The position numbers and the translations under genes were made by a program. Positions 24,250 to 32,581 of a stretch of 35,194 bases of DNA are shown in pieces. The notes beneath the pieces were generated by a model. That model saw only the letters and a list, made by a program, of their open reading frames with translations. It had not been told where the DNA came from and searched no databases. This DNA comes from an uncultured Bacteroidales bacterium (GTDB lineage: Bacteria > Bacteroidota > Bacteroidia > Bacteroidales > Muribaculaceae), in NCBI GenBank assembly GCA_902785925.1, contig CADAAI010000028.1:1-35194 (forward strand). The letters are read 5' to 3'. Within the stretch, counting starts at the first letter, position 1; each line of letters opens with the position of its first letter.

Positions 24250-25029
24250 ATGAAAAAACTAGCGTTGTTACTCATATTATCGCTCACACTCATTCCTGCA
24301 CAAGGCACCGATTGGACCCGCCTGCTGCAGGGAGCCCTCAAGGCAGGCACAGCCATGAGCATCACCGATGAGGACCTTGCTGATGCAGTCAAGAGCGAAG
24401 TCAAAGCCATGGATGCAAAGAACACCGTGTGCGGAGAATCGAGCCCATATACAAAGCGCTTAAAACGCCTAACTAAAGGCATGACCAACGCTAACGGCAT
24501 AAAACTAAATTTCAAGGTTTACAAGACTCGCGACATCAATGCCTTTGCATGCCCCGACGGCAGTGTTCGTGTGTTCAGCGCACTAATGGATATACTTGAT
24601 GACAATGAGTTGCTTGGCGTGATAGGGCACGAAATAGGCCACGTGGCGCTCAGGCACTCGAAGAAAGCTTGGCGCAGTGCCTTGCTGCGCAGTGCCGCCA
24701 GCGACGTGATTGGTTCAAGGAGCGAGACTTGGGCCGCTTTAAGCGACTCCTACGTGGGTGCCATCAGCAGCGTAGCATTAAGCGCCAAGCATTCACGCAC
24801 CCACGAGACCGAAGCCGATGACTATGGCTACGACTTTCTTAAGAAGAACGGCCGCAACCCCTGGGCAATGGGTTTAGCGTTCAAGAAAATGAAACAACTA
24901 TCGGAGGGCAAGAATAAATCACGCTATGACAAGTGGCTCCAAGCATTCTCGTCGCATCCCGACTTTGACAAACGCATAGAGCGCATGCGACAACGAGCCA
25001 AGAAAGATGGTTATGGGGTTAAGGATTAA
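24250..25029 (+). CDS. M48 family zinc metallopeptidase
   Basis: A 259-residue exported protein. The start chosen is the ATG at 24250, which gives a clean signal peptide (KKLALLLILSLTLIPAQG); 11 further open codons upstream come from the hairpin. Seen: CPDGSVRVFSALMDILDDNE, the zinc motif HEIGH within VIGHEIGHVALRH, the third zinc ligand in THETEADDYGYDFL, and a C-terminal WLQAFSSHPDFDKRIERM. This is the pattern of periplasmic M48 peptidases such as BepA/YfgC and LoiP, which degrade misfolded outer-membrane proteins. No TPR domain is present, so it is closer to the short LoiP-type than to BepA. Confidence 0.9.
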   Translation: MKKLALLLILSLTLIPAQGTDWTRLLQGALKAGTAMSITDEDLADAVKSEVKAMDAKNTVCGESSPYTKRLKRLTKGMTNANGIKLNFKVYKTRDINAFACPDGSVRVFSALMDILDDNELLGVIGHEIGHVALRHSKKAWRSALLRSAASDVIGSRSETWAALSDSYVGAISSVALSAKHSRTHETEADDYGYDFLKKNGRNPWAMGLAFKKMKQLSEGKNKSRYDKWLQAFSSHPDFDKRIERMRQRAKKDGYGVKD

Positions 25030-25047
25030 GTAATAAGTGAAGATATT

Positions 25048-25491
25048 ATGAAGAGATATTGCATATTTTTAGGGATTGCGTTGGCAATGATTGTGGCTGC
25101 ATGCTCAAGCAACAGCAGTGAGAGCCGCCTGCGCGAAACGATAGAACTGAGCAACAAAGATTGCCCAGCAAGTATTGACCATGTGACAGTGCTCAAGGAG
25201 ATAAAACTTGACGAAAAATGGGTGACCTATGTATGCGAGATAGACGAAACCACGTTGCCCATCGACAGCATGCTGTCGCAACGCGCCATCTACAACCAGA
25301 ACATCCAGAACATGATCAAGACTCAACTCACCAGCCCACAAAGCACTAATGCCCCGTTCTTGCAACTCGTGATGGAAGCAGGAAGAGGATTACGCCACCA
25401 TTATGTGGGAAACCGCAGCAGCAAATCGATGGATGTTGACATCAGCAACGAGCAACTGCAACAATTGTCGATTCCATTGAACAGTCGGTAG
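25048..25491 (+). CDS. Small lipoprotein, function unknown
   Basis: A 147-residue protein I do not recognise. Seen: a lipoprotein signal (MKRYCIFLGIALAMIVAAC, Cys at 19) and a Ser/Asn-rich linker, then a small alpha/beta domain with KDCPASIDHVTVLKEIKLDE and KWVTYVCEIDETTLPIDSM, ending RSSKSMDVDISNEQLQQLSI. It starts 18 bases after the M48 gene and is surely cotranscribed; an envelope role linked to that peptidase is inferred only from this. Confidence 0.7.
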   Translation: MKRYCIFLGIALAMIVAACSSNSSESRLRETIELSNKDCPASIDHVTVLKEIKLDEKWVTYVCEIDETTLPIDSMLSQRAIYNQNIQNMIKTQLTSPQSTNAPFLQLVMEAGRGLRHHYVGNRSSKSMDVDISNEQLQQLSIPLNSR

Positions 25492-25611
25492 ATCCATCTG
25501 CGCCCCTACAAAACCAGGTAGGACTCATCCCAAAAATTCGTGAAAAAACAACGATTTAAGGAGATAAAAGTGAAAAAATGTTAAGCCAGAGCAAAGATTA
25601 CTACTTAAAAA

Positions 25612-25641
25612 TTGTAGTATTGCTCAAAATGTATATCTTTG
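25612..25641 (+). promoter_or_regulatory. Promoter of the candidate small RNA at 25647
   Basis: TTG at 25612-25614, a 19-base spacer, then TATCTTTG at 25634-25641. Exact consensus in both spacing and -7 box. Confidence 0.75.
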
Positions 25642-25646
25642 CACCG

Positions 25647-25712
25647 TGTTTTTCATGGTATTAGATTTAAGGTTAATTAAGATTGGTTGTCGTGAGACAA
25701 TCAATTTTTTTG
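25647..25712 (+). ncRNA. Candidate small RNA or leader, about 65 nt
   Basis: This follows an exact-consensus promoter and ends in an intrinsic terminator: ATTGGTTGTC (25682-25691) with GACAATCAAT (25696-25705), a GTGA loop, then seven T. No open frame fits between. Bases ATTAGAT upstream of the hairpin are complementary to ATCTAAT just after it, which could form an outer stem in read-through transcripts. It lies in the 413-base gap 25492-25904 before the FBPase gene; the other parts of that gap (25492-25611 and 25713-25837) show nothing. Confidence 0.55.
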
Positions 25713-25837
25713 TACCCATATCTAATCCAAGACTCGGTCAAGTCAAACAAAACAACAAATAACGACAAAGATTATAAAGAAGTGGTTTTCATGTATTGAT
25801 TCCACACGTAATTGAGTATAAATAATGTGTTTTTTTC

Positions 25838-25867
25838 TTGTTAGTAAAGGAAAAAGCAGTAATTTTG
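25838..25867 (+). promoter_or_regulatory. Promoter of the FBPase gene
   Basis: TTG at 25838-25840, a 19-base spacer, then TAATTTTG at 25860-25867. The FBPase ATG is 37 bases downstream, so this promoter is separate from the one at 25612. Confidence 0.75.
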
Positions 25868-25904
25868 TAGACTGATTGACTAATTACCCTTAATACATTG
25901 AACT

Positions 25905-27911
25905 ATGGCAATGACAAAGAAAGAAAAGAAAGAAGCCGACCTGAAATTCCTAAAACTGCTATCGCACAATTTTCCCGATGTAGCAACAGCGAGCACCGAG
26001 ATCATCAACCTATCGGCTATCCTGAACTTGCCAAAAGGCACCGAACACTTCCTTGCCGACCTCCACGGAGAATTCAAGGCGTTCCAACATGTACTTCGCA
26101 ATGCCTCGGGTACTATCAAGCGTAAGGTTGGTGAGATTTTCAACGACACTCTCAGCAACCGCGACAAGAAAGACCTATGCACACTCATCTACTACCCCGA
26201 GCGCAAGCTAGAGCTAGTAAAAAACAGCATGGATGAACGCAGCGACCTCGACGATTGGTATTTCGTTACCATAAACAGACTGGTAAAAGTGTGCCGCGAT
26301 GTTTCATCTAAATACACCCGTTCTAAAGTCAACAAGGCTCTCCCCACAAGCTTCTCCTATATTATACAAGAGTTGCTTCATGAGAATGCCACCGACCGCA
26401 ACAAGCAGGCCTATGTCGACGTGGTAGTTCACACAATCATTACCACCGGCCGTGCCGATAATTTCATCATAACAATTTGCTATCTTATCCAACAACTCAC
26501 CATCGACAAGTTGCACATTCTGGGCGATGTATTTGACCGTGGTCCCAGTCCCGACAAGATTATGGATGTGCTGTGCACCTTCCACAACTTCGACATTCAG
26601 TGGGGTAACCACGACATTTTGTGGATGGGAGCAGCCAGCGGTAACGACAGCTGCATCGCCAATGTTATCCGCATCGCTATGCGCTACGGTAACCAGGCTG
26701 TGCTCGAAGATGGATATGGAATCAACATGCTTCCTCTTGCAACTTTCGCTATGGATGTTTACGGCAACGACCCATGCGAGAAGTTCATTCCCAAGGGTGA
26801 AGCCAAGAACAACAAGCTTGCACCACTTATCGCCAAGATGCACAAGGCCATCAGCATCATCCAATTCAAACTTGAGGCACAAATCATCAACAGGAGACCT
26901 GAGTTTGAGATGGCCGATCGTTTGCTTCTCGACAAGATTGACCACGAGCGCAAAGTCATTACTATCGACGGTGTGGAATATGAGATGACCGATACCAACT
27001 TCCCTACCGTTGACCCCAAAGATCCTTATCGCCTCACTCCTGAGGAAGAGGAAATTGTGGAGAAACTTCACAACTCATTCACCGGTAGTGGTCGCTTGCG
27101 CACTCACATGCGCTGCCTCTTCCGCTACGGATGTGTCTACAAGGTGATTAACGGCAACCTACTCTATCATGCCTCAATACCTCTCAACGAGGATGGTTCT
27201 CTCAAGGATGTTGAAATTCAAGGAGAGAAATATCACGGACGAGATCTGCTCAAGAAGGTAGGAGCATTGATTCGCGACGCCTATTTTGGCTGCGAGGATC
27301 AAGAAAACTACAAGTTTGCCCACGACTACGTGTGGTACCTGTGGTGCGGCAAAGATTCTCCCGCATTCGACAAGGACAAGATGGCAACCTTTGAGCGTTA
27401 CTTTATCGCCGACAAGGCCACTCACAAAGAAATTAAGGGTCACTACTACACCTTGCGTGACAATGGTGATGTTGTAGACTCTATTCTCGACGAGTTTGAG
27501 GTAAAAGGCCAGTTCCGCCACATTATCAACGGACATGTGCCTGTAAAGACTATCAAGGGCGAGAACCCAGTGAAAGCTGGCGGCAAACTCATGGTGATAG
27601 ATGGTGGATTCTCAAAGGCCTATCAGCCCGAGACCGGTATTGCCGGCTACACCCTCGTTTACCATAGCCGTGGCTTCCAGCTTGTTCAACATGAGCCATT
27701 CACATCAATCACAAAGGCTGTCGAGGAGGGCCAGGATATCAAATCGACCTATGAAATGGTGGAGATGACCAACCACCGCATGATGGTGAAAGACACCGAC
27801 ATAGGTGAGGAACTCGAAGACCAGATCAACGACCTGAAACGCCTGCTAGAGGCTTACCGCAACGGTGACATCAGCGAGCGTTCACGCCAACCAATCACCA
27901 ATAAGACTTAA
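25905..27911 (+). CDS. fbp: Fructose-1,6-bisphosphatase, class III
   Basis: A 668-residue cytosolic enzyme that hydrolyses fructose 1,6-bisphosphate to fructose 6-phosphate in gluconeogenesis. Class III enzymes, found in Firmicutes and Bacteroidetes, belong to the calcineurin-like metallophosphatases. Seen: N-terminal EHFLADLHGEFKAFQHVLRN, then the metal motifs HILGDVFDRGPSPD and IQWGNHDILWMGAASGND, and late HIINGHVPVKTIKGENPVKA and KLMVIDGGFSKAYQ. Length matches the family. It leads a plus-strand group with the DNPH1-like gene 51 bases downstream. A second in-frame ATG is two codons in, so the start is certain within 6 bases. Confidence 0.96.
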   Translation: MAMTKKEKKEADLKFLKLLSHNFPDVATASTEIINLSAILNLPKGTEHFLADLHGEFKAFQHVLRNASGTIKRKVGEIFNDTLSNRDKKDLCTLIYYPERKLELVKNSMDERSDLDDWYFVTINRLVKVCRDVSSKYTRSKVNKALPTSFSYIIQELLHENATDRNKQAYVDVVVHTIITTGRADNFIITICYLIQQLTIDKLHILGDVFDRGPSPDKIMDVLCTFHNFDIQWGNHDILWMGAASGNDSCIANVIRIAMRYGNQAVLEDGYGINMLPLATFAMDVYGNDPCEKFIPKGEAKNNKLAPLIAKMHKAISIIQFKLEAQIINRRPEFEMADRLLLDKIDHERKVITIDGVEYEMTDTNFPTVDPKDPYRLTPEEEEIVEKLHNSFTGSGRLRTHMRCLFRYGCVYKVINGNLLYHASIPLNEDGSLKDVEIQGEKYHGRDLLKKVGALIRDAYFGCEDQENYKFAHDYVWYLWCGKDSPAFDKDKMATFERYFIADKATHKEIKGHYYTLRDNGDVVDSILDEFEVKGQFRHIINGHVPVKTIKGENPVKAGGKLMVIDGGFSKAYQPETGIAGYTLVYHSRGFQLVQHEPFTSITKAVEEGQDIKSTYEMVEMTNHRMMVKDTDIGEELEDQINDLKRLLEAYRNGDISERSRQPITNKT

Positions 27912-27962
27912 TTGGTGTGGTTGGTGGCTAGATTGCCAGTTTATTCAACAAAGCAACTAAAT

Positions 27963-28376
27963 ATGAAAATTTATTTTGCGGGATCGATTAGGGGCGGCAG
28001 AGTTGACGCCGCCCTTTATCGTCGCATGATTGACCACATGAAAACACAGGGTCATGCGGTGCTCACTGAGCATGTGGGTAGTAGCAAACTGTGCCTTGAG
28101 GAACAAGGACGCGACAAAGATGCCAGCATCTACGAGCAAGACACCGCCTGGCTGCGTGAGAGCGACATGGTGATAGCTGAGTGCACATGTGCTTCGCTGG
28201 GAGTGGGCTATGAGCTTGCCTATGCTGAACGGTTTGACATTCCTGTACACATTTTCTACAACCGCAACAAGTGTCAACTCTCGGCTATGCTCACAGGTAA
28301 CAGTTACTTCATTATTCATCCTTATAGCAGTGATGAAGAAATCTTTGAAACCCTAAACACCTTATTGAATTCATGA
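27963..28376 (+). CDS. DNPH1/Rcl-like 2'-deoxynucleoside 5'-phosphate N-hydrolase
   Basis: A 137-residue protein of the nucleoside 2-deoxyribosyltransferase fold. The start chosen is the ATG at 27963, where the conserved fold begins (MKIYFAGSIRGGR); 17 open codons upstream look non-coding. Seen: the phosphate loop FAGSIRGGR, VLTEHVGSS, the EQDTAWLRESDMVIAE segment with Asp 60, SLGVGYELAYAERF with the catalytic-type Glu at 84, and QLSAML. This run of motifs is that of mammalian DNPH1 (Rcl), which splits deoxynucleoside monophosphates into base and deoxyribose 5-phosphate, rather than of base-exchanging transferases. Its stop overlaps the next start (ATGA). Confidence 0.8.
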   Translation: MKIYFAGSIRGGRVDAALYRRMIDHMKTQGHAVLTEHVGSSKLCLEEQGRDKDASIYEQDTAWLRESDMVIAECTCASLGVGYELAYAERFDIPVHIFYNRNKCQLSAMLTGNSYFIIHPYSSDEEIFETLNTLLNS

Positions 28377-28786
28377 ACAGAGCGTTAATAATCCTGCTGC
28401 TCGTCATGGTAGTGGCTGTAGCAGCATGGGCCTATAAAACTGTTAAAAACGATGGTTTTGAAACCGTCGATGTCGATACATTCGAGCGAATGATTGCTGC
28501 CCCCGACAGCATACAGTTGCTTGACGTAAGGACCGAAGATGAATACGAAGAAGGGCATCTGCCAGGAGCCACACTCATCAACATGCAAGACCCCACATTC
28601 CTTAGTAAAGTTGACAATCAGCTCGTCAAGGAAAAACCAGTAGCCGTGTATTGCCGCAGCGGCCGACGCAGCGCCAATGCTGCCGCTAAACTCATAAAGG
28701 CTGGATACAAGGTCATTAATCTTGACGGAGGAATTATTGCCTGGCAACAGCAAGGCAAACTAATTTTTCCAAATCGAGATAATTGA
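28373..28786 (+). CDS. Membrane-anchored rhodanese-like protein
   Basis: A 137-residue protein. Family role: sulfur transfer from thiosulfate or other donors through an active-site Cys. Seen: an N-terminal membrane helix or uncleaved signal (5-20, LIILLLVMVVAVAAWA), then one rhodanese domain (about 33-133) with LLDVRTEDEYEEGHLPGA and the active loop VYCRSGRRS, Cys at 94, then INLDGGIIAWQQQG. It overlaps the DNPH1-like gene by four bases and ends 9 bases before the convergent sulfatase-fold gene, with no terminator between. Confidence 0.88.
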   Translation: MNRALIILLLVMVVAVAAWAYKTVKNDGFETVDVDTFERMIAAPDSIQLLDVRTEDEYEEGHLPGATLINMQDPTFLSKVDNQLVKEKPVAVYCRSGRRSANAAAKLIKAGYKVINLDGGIIAWQQQGKLIFPNRDN

Positions 28787-28795
28787 TAGCCCTTA

Positions 28796-30574
28796 TTAAT
28801 TGAACTTACCTGCTCGAACAAGGGTACTGCTCACTTGCCAGGTTTGGCACTGAGAGGGCAACAGCGGAGAGTTGCCCATTGTCTCATCGGGTGTAATGGC
28901 TGCCGATTTCACATCGTAGCGCAAGATACTGTGCCCTAATCCTTTCCACTTAAAATCGTTAAGCCCCATTACATCGAGAATTGTGGGGTAAACATCGATT
29001 TGCCCAATAGGACCCTTCACGCTCTTGCCACCACGGGCATTGAGCACGAATAGAGCGCAATCGACGGCATCGCGGCTCAGCGCTGGCCGCCCTCTTGGGT
29101 CATCGTCGACCGGTTCGCTGTGGTCGCTAGCGATTACTATCACAGTGTTGTCATAGAGGCCTTTTTCCTTGAGAGACTTGAGGAAGATGCCAAGTTGCGT
29201 GTCGAAATAGTGCGTCTTTTCTAGATAGTTGCGCACGGCAGGTGTGAATTCGCTACTCTCGCTAATCCACGTGGCAGGTTCCCATTCTGAATCATAAGGA
29301 CTGTGCATCACACCTGTGAAAAGCTGTGCAAAGAAATTTCCCTTCACCGAAGGGAGATAGGACGCGGCAAAGTCCATCACAACCTTGTCGATGCGGTAGT
29401 CACATGCATCGAGCTGCTCACGCAACTCAGGCTCATGATATAGCGTGTCGAAACCGTAAGCCCTAGACATATTCTCCACATTCCACAGGCTTGCCTCGTC
29501 GCCACATATCTCCACAGCTTTGTAGCCACGTGACTTTAGCACCTTAACAAGTGACGGGTAATCACGGTCACTGAACTCCATAGCCACCGACTTGTCGAGC
29601 AGTGGCAGCAGTCCCGTTTGATACATGAACTTGCCGTCGCTTGAGTGGCCGTGCTTGGCCTGCGAAATCATGTTGAGGCACACGATATTTCGAGCCGTGT
29701 CGGCAGCGAGCGCATTAAGTGTGGGTGTTACTGGCTTGCCATCGATATCGAGATTCACTGCCCAAGCATTGAGCGACTCCACCATGATAAAGATGAGGTT
29801 AGGGCGTTCAATAGCAGTAGCGTGCGGGTTATCGGTGTAGCTGGGACAGTTTTTCATCACAAACGACTGCGCTGCTTGTAATTCCTCGTCGCTCACCCCC
29901 GAATCAAAACTGCTGGCGATGCTGAAAATGGCATAGCTCATCACACCATTGTGCATAACATAATTAAGGTGCCGCCCCCCCAACTTGGTATATCGCGTAG
30001 TGAAAGTGTCGCGCAGGCCCGAATAATTCTCTTGATTGGCGAGATAAATGCTGCTCGTGATAGCAAGACGCAGCACTACAAAGGCTACGATGCTTGCCAA
30101 GAACATCCACCAGTGACGCTTGACACGAGAACTCGACCCGTAGGATGCTGATTGTCGTAGCCACCAGTGATAGGCGTGGAGCAGCAACGGCAACAAAAGT
30201 ATCGCAAGCGACTTCTTGGTCACGGCACCCAACGAACTCTTGAGCAGCGTGGGCGATATATTGTCGACCAGCAGGAACGAAGAGAACGGCATCACGTCGC
30301 GATAAGTAGGATAGTAGAGCAGCTGGATGAAGCTCCACAATGCCACAAGCCACACAATAATAAAAGTGTAGGTGCGACGACGTTTCAGCACCCAACAAGG
30401 AGAGAGTAGCAGAACAGCATCTGCTAGATGGTTGAAGAAAATCTTGGTGAGTGGCTGACTGAAAAACGAGCCAAACATGCTGCGTGTGATAGTGATGCTC
30501 ACCGTGGCAAGCATCACTATTATGATTACTGCAGCGAGTAGATAAAATCCCTTATTTTTCGGCTCGTTGCGCAT
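28796..30574 (-). CDS. LTA synthase-like sulfatase-fold transferase
   Basis: A 592-residue inner-membrane protein. Family: LtaS/phosphoglycerol or phosphoethanolamine transferases acting on envelope lipids or glycans. Seen: about five N-terminal helices (first YLLAAVIIIVMLATVSITIT, last WWMFLASIVAFVVLRLAI near 155-175), then a periplasmic sulfatase domain from about 257 with metal motif RPNLIFIMVESLNAW (Glu 266), the nucleophile region AKHGHSSDGKF at 307-317, and VIVIASDHSEPVDDDPRG near 475. At the nucleophile, Staphylococcus LtaS has Thr in GKTSDAE; here it is Ser 311 (GHSSDGK). It follows lysS by 13 bases, an operon by position only. Substrate is unknown. Confidence 0.85.
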   Translation of the reverse strand: MRNEPKNKGFYLLAAVIIIVMLATVSITITRSMFGSFFSQPLTKIFFNHLADAVLLLSPCWVLKRRRTYTFIIVWLVALWSFIQLLYYPTYRDVMPFSSFLLVDNISPTLLKSSLGAVTKKSLAILLLPLLLHAYHWWLRQSASYGSSSRVKRHWWMFLASIVAFVVLRLAITSSIYLANQENYSGLRDTFTTRYTKLGGRHLNYVMHNGVMSYAIFSIASSFDSGVSDEELQAAQSFVMKNCPSYTDNPHATAIERPNLIFIMVESLNAWAVNLDIDGKPVTPTLNALAADTARNIVCLNMISQAKHGHSSDGKFMYQTGLLPLLDKSVAMEFSDRDYPSLVKVLKSRGYKAVEICGDEASLWNVENMSRAYGFDTLYHEPELREQLDACDYRIDKVVMDFAASYLPSVKGNFFAQLFTGVMHSPYDSEWEPATWISESSEFTPAVRNYLEKTHYFDTQLGIFLKSLKEKGLYDNTVIVIASDHSEPVDDDPRGRPALSRDAVDCALFVLNARGGKSVKGPIGQIDVYPTILDVMGLNDFKWKGLGHSILRYDVKSAAITPDETMGNSPLLPSQCQTWQVSSTLVRAGKFN

Positions 30575-30595
30575 TGCGCATTATGCTTTATGCAT
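30570..30595. repeat. ATGC-type repeat spanning the lysS stop and next start
   Basis: TTGCGCATTGCGCATTATGC, then TTTATGCATT. The minus-strand lysS stop (AATGCATAA) and the ATGCGC start of the next gene both fall inside it. Confidence 0.45.
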
Positions 30596-32324
30596 TTTTT
30601 GCGGCCTCTACCCATTGCTTGATGTCGTCGGGCATAGGGTTCTTGTAGCCGAGTTTGTACTTCTTGTTGATTTCCAAAAGGTCTTGGAAGAGTTTACCTG
30701 GCTTCTCGATCTCGCCCAATGCTTGGACGGTGAGGATGCCAGCCTTCTGAATGGGAGCAACCCACTCGGCGGGGATGCCCAATGCGGTGAATGCCTCTTC
30801 CTTGTCGCGATGCTGCACCTTCTCGGGGCGCATCTGTGGGAAGAGCATCACATCCTGAATGTAGCTGTTGCCTGTCATGAGCATGGTGAGGCGGTCGATA
30901 CCGATGCCGATACCACTTGTGGGAGGCATACCATATTGCAATGCGCGCAGGAAGTCCTGATCAATAACCATCGCCTCGTCGTCGCCCTTGTCGGCAAGTC
31001 GCATCTGCTCCTTGAAACGCTCCTCTTGGTCAATTGGGTCGTTAAGCTCGCTATAGGCGTTTGCCACCTCCTTGCCGTTAACCATAAGCTCAAAGCGCTC
31101 GGTGAGGCCTGGCTTGCTACGGTGCATCTTGGTGAGTGGCGACATCTCAACTGGATAATCGATGATGAACGTGGGCTGGATGAAAGTTCCCTCGCAAGTC
31201 TCGCCGAAAATCTCGTCGATGAGCTTGCCCTTACCCATAGTTTCGTCAACCTCTATGTTGAGTTTCTGAGCCACCTCGCGAATTTGTGCCTCATCCATGC
31301 CGTTCAGGTCATAGCCAGTCTTCTCCTTGATAGCGTCGAGGATAGGAAGGCGACGGTAAGGAGCCTTAAAGCTGATAGTCTTGCCATCAATCACACTCTC
31401 GGTGCAGCCATTCACAGCGACACAGATTTTCTCGAGCAGTTGCTCGGTAAACGACATCATCCAGTTGTAATCCTTATACTGAACATAGAGCTCCATACAG
31501 GTGAACTCAGGGTTGTGGTTGCGGTCCATGCCCTCGTTGCGGAAGTTCTTGCCAATCTCGTAGACTCCCTCAAAGCCACCCACGATTAGACGCTTGAGAT
31601 AGAGCTCGGTGGCGATACGCATGTACATGTCGATGTTCAAAGCGTTGAAGTGAGTGATGAACGGGCGGGCGCTGGCACCACCGGCGATAGCCTGCAGAGT
31701 TGGGGTCTCAACCTCGGTGTAGCCTGCATCGTCGAGCACCTGACGCATGGTGCGCACCACTGTAGCTCGCTTGAGGAAGGTATCCTTCACGCCCTCATTA
31801 ACAACGAGGTCGACGTAGCGCTGACGGTAGCGCAACTCGGGGTCGTCGAATGCGTCGTAGGTCACACCATCCTTAACCTTAACGATGGGTAGTGGCTTGA
31901 GGCTCTTGCTCAGAACCTTGAGCGACTGAGCGTGGACGCTAATCTCACCCGTCTGAGTGCGGAACACATAACCCTCGATGCCCACGAAGTCGCCAATGTC
32001 GAGCAGCTTCTTGAACACCACGTTGTAGAGGTCCTTGTTCTCATCGGGACACAGGTCATCACGGCTGATGTAAACCTGAACACGTCCACGCGAGTCCTTC
32101 AACTCCATAAACGAGGCTTTACCCATGATGCGTCGGCTCATGATGCGACCTGCCACGCTCACCTGGCGAGGCTCGGCGTCATCCTTGAAGTTGGCCTTAA
32201 TCTCATCGCTCCAAGCATTTACCACATACTCGGCAGCGGGATAAGGATCGATTCCCAACTCACGCAACTGGTTCAGACTATTGCGCCTAACTATCTCTTG
32301 TTCGCTAAGTTCTAAGATGTTCAT
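30588..32324 (-). CDS. lysS: Lysyl-tRNA synthetase, class II
   Basis: A 578-residue cytosolic enzyme that charges tRNA with lysine. Seen: the N-terminal OB-fold anticodon-binding domain (VAGRIMSRRIMGKASFMELK, RGRVQVYISRDD, at about 55-95), class II motif 1 around FLKRATVVRTMRQVLDDAGY, motif 2 NFRNEGMDRNHNPEFTCMEL, and motif 3 GIGIGIDRLTMLMTG. It has a C-terminal extension of about 75 residues (from MRPEKVQHRDKEEA) longer than E. coli LysS, common in Bacteroidetes. Its own promoter lies at 32359-32389 and its 3' end merges into a short ATGC-type repeat. Confidence 0.97.
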   Translation of the reverse strand: MNILELSEQEIVRRNSLNQLRELGIDPYPAAEYVVNAWSDEIKANFKDDAEPRQVSVAGRIMSRRIMGKASFMELKDSRGRVQVYISRDDLCPDENKDLYNVVFKKLLDIGDFVGIEGYVFRTQTGEISVHAQSLKVLSKSLKPLPIVKVKDGVTYDAFDDPELRYRQRYVDLVVNEGVKDTFLKRATVVRTMRQVLDDAGYTEVETPTLQAIAGGASARPFITHFNALNIDMYMRIATELYLKRLIVGGFEGVYEIGKNFRNEGMDRNHNPEFTCMELYVQYKDYNWMMSFTEQLLEKICVAVNGCTESVIDGKTISFKAPYRRLPILDAIKEKTGYDLNGMDEAQIREVAQKLNIEVDETMGKGKLIDEIFGETCEGTFIQPTFIIDYPVEMSPLTKMHRSKPGLTERFELMVNGKEVANAYSELNDPIDQEERFKEQMRLADKGDDEAMVIDQDFLRALQYGMPPTSGIGIGIDRLTMLMTGNSYIQDVMLFPQMRPEKVQHRDKEEAFTALGIPAEWVAPIQKAGILTVQALGEIEKPGKLFQDLLEINKKYKLGYKNPMPDDIKQWVEAAKNA

Positions 32325-32358
32325 ATAGTAGATTTTAATTATTTACCTATTTAAGGTG

Positions 32359-32389
32359 CAAAGATACAACTTTTTTTTTAGGAGTCAAA
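32359..32389 (-). promoter_or_regulatory. Promoter of lysS, overlapping the upstream terminator
   Basis: On the minus strand: TTTG at 32389-32386, a 19-base spacer, then TATCTTTG at 32366-32359; the lysS ATG is 34 bases downstream. The TTTG is made from the last T residues of the adhesin-gene terminator. Confidence 0.8.
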
Positions 32390-32424
32390 AAAAAGATGCA
32401 CTCGCTGGTGCGGGTGCATCTTTT
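32387..32424 (-). terminator. Intrinsic terminator of the first adhesin-like gene
   Basis: AAAAGATGCAC (32391-32401) pairs with GTGCATCTTTT (32414-32424), an 11-bp stem, followed on the minus strand by eight T. Copy 2 of the same element is at 34551-34587. Confidence 0.9.
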
Positions 32425-32568
32425 GTCAAACGGAAGTATGATTAATTATTTAACATACTTCTTGCCATTCTGGATGTAGATTCCGTTCTCGGGAACACTC
32501 TTGAGCTCACGGCCCATGATGTCGAAGATGCGGTTGTCGGCCTTAGTGTCAACACCAACAGTGCTGTG
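32388..32568. repeat. 181-bp direct repeat, copy 1
   Basis: It covers the terminator and last 40 or so codons of an adhesin-like gene. It matches 34551-34731 at 180 of 181 positions (single difference A at 32467, G at 34630). Confidence 0.95.
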
Positions 32569-32581
32569 GCTCTTGAAGTGC
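32446..32581 (-). pseudogene. Out-of-frame C-terminal tail of the first adhesin-like gene
   Basis: The frame ending at 32446 encodes HSTVGVDTKADNRIFDIMG and then RELKSVPENGIYIQNGKKYV, the same tail as the downstream paralogue, but it is shifted by one base from the main reading frame. The shift falls near CCC at 32581-32583; one base fewer there would join body and tail in frame. The tail resembles C-terminal sorting tails of secreted Bacteroidales proteins, so losing it should affect export or anchoring. Confidence 0.8.

Noticed and set aside
26304..27071. 255-codon minus-strand open frame inside fbp
   Set aside because: It is antisense to the conserved metal-binding core of the FBPase and has no family resemblance.
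30567..31589. 340-codon plus-strand open frame
   Set aside because: It is antisense to lysS, whose motifs are all intact; the frame is a shadow of its codon pattern.
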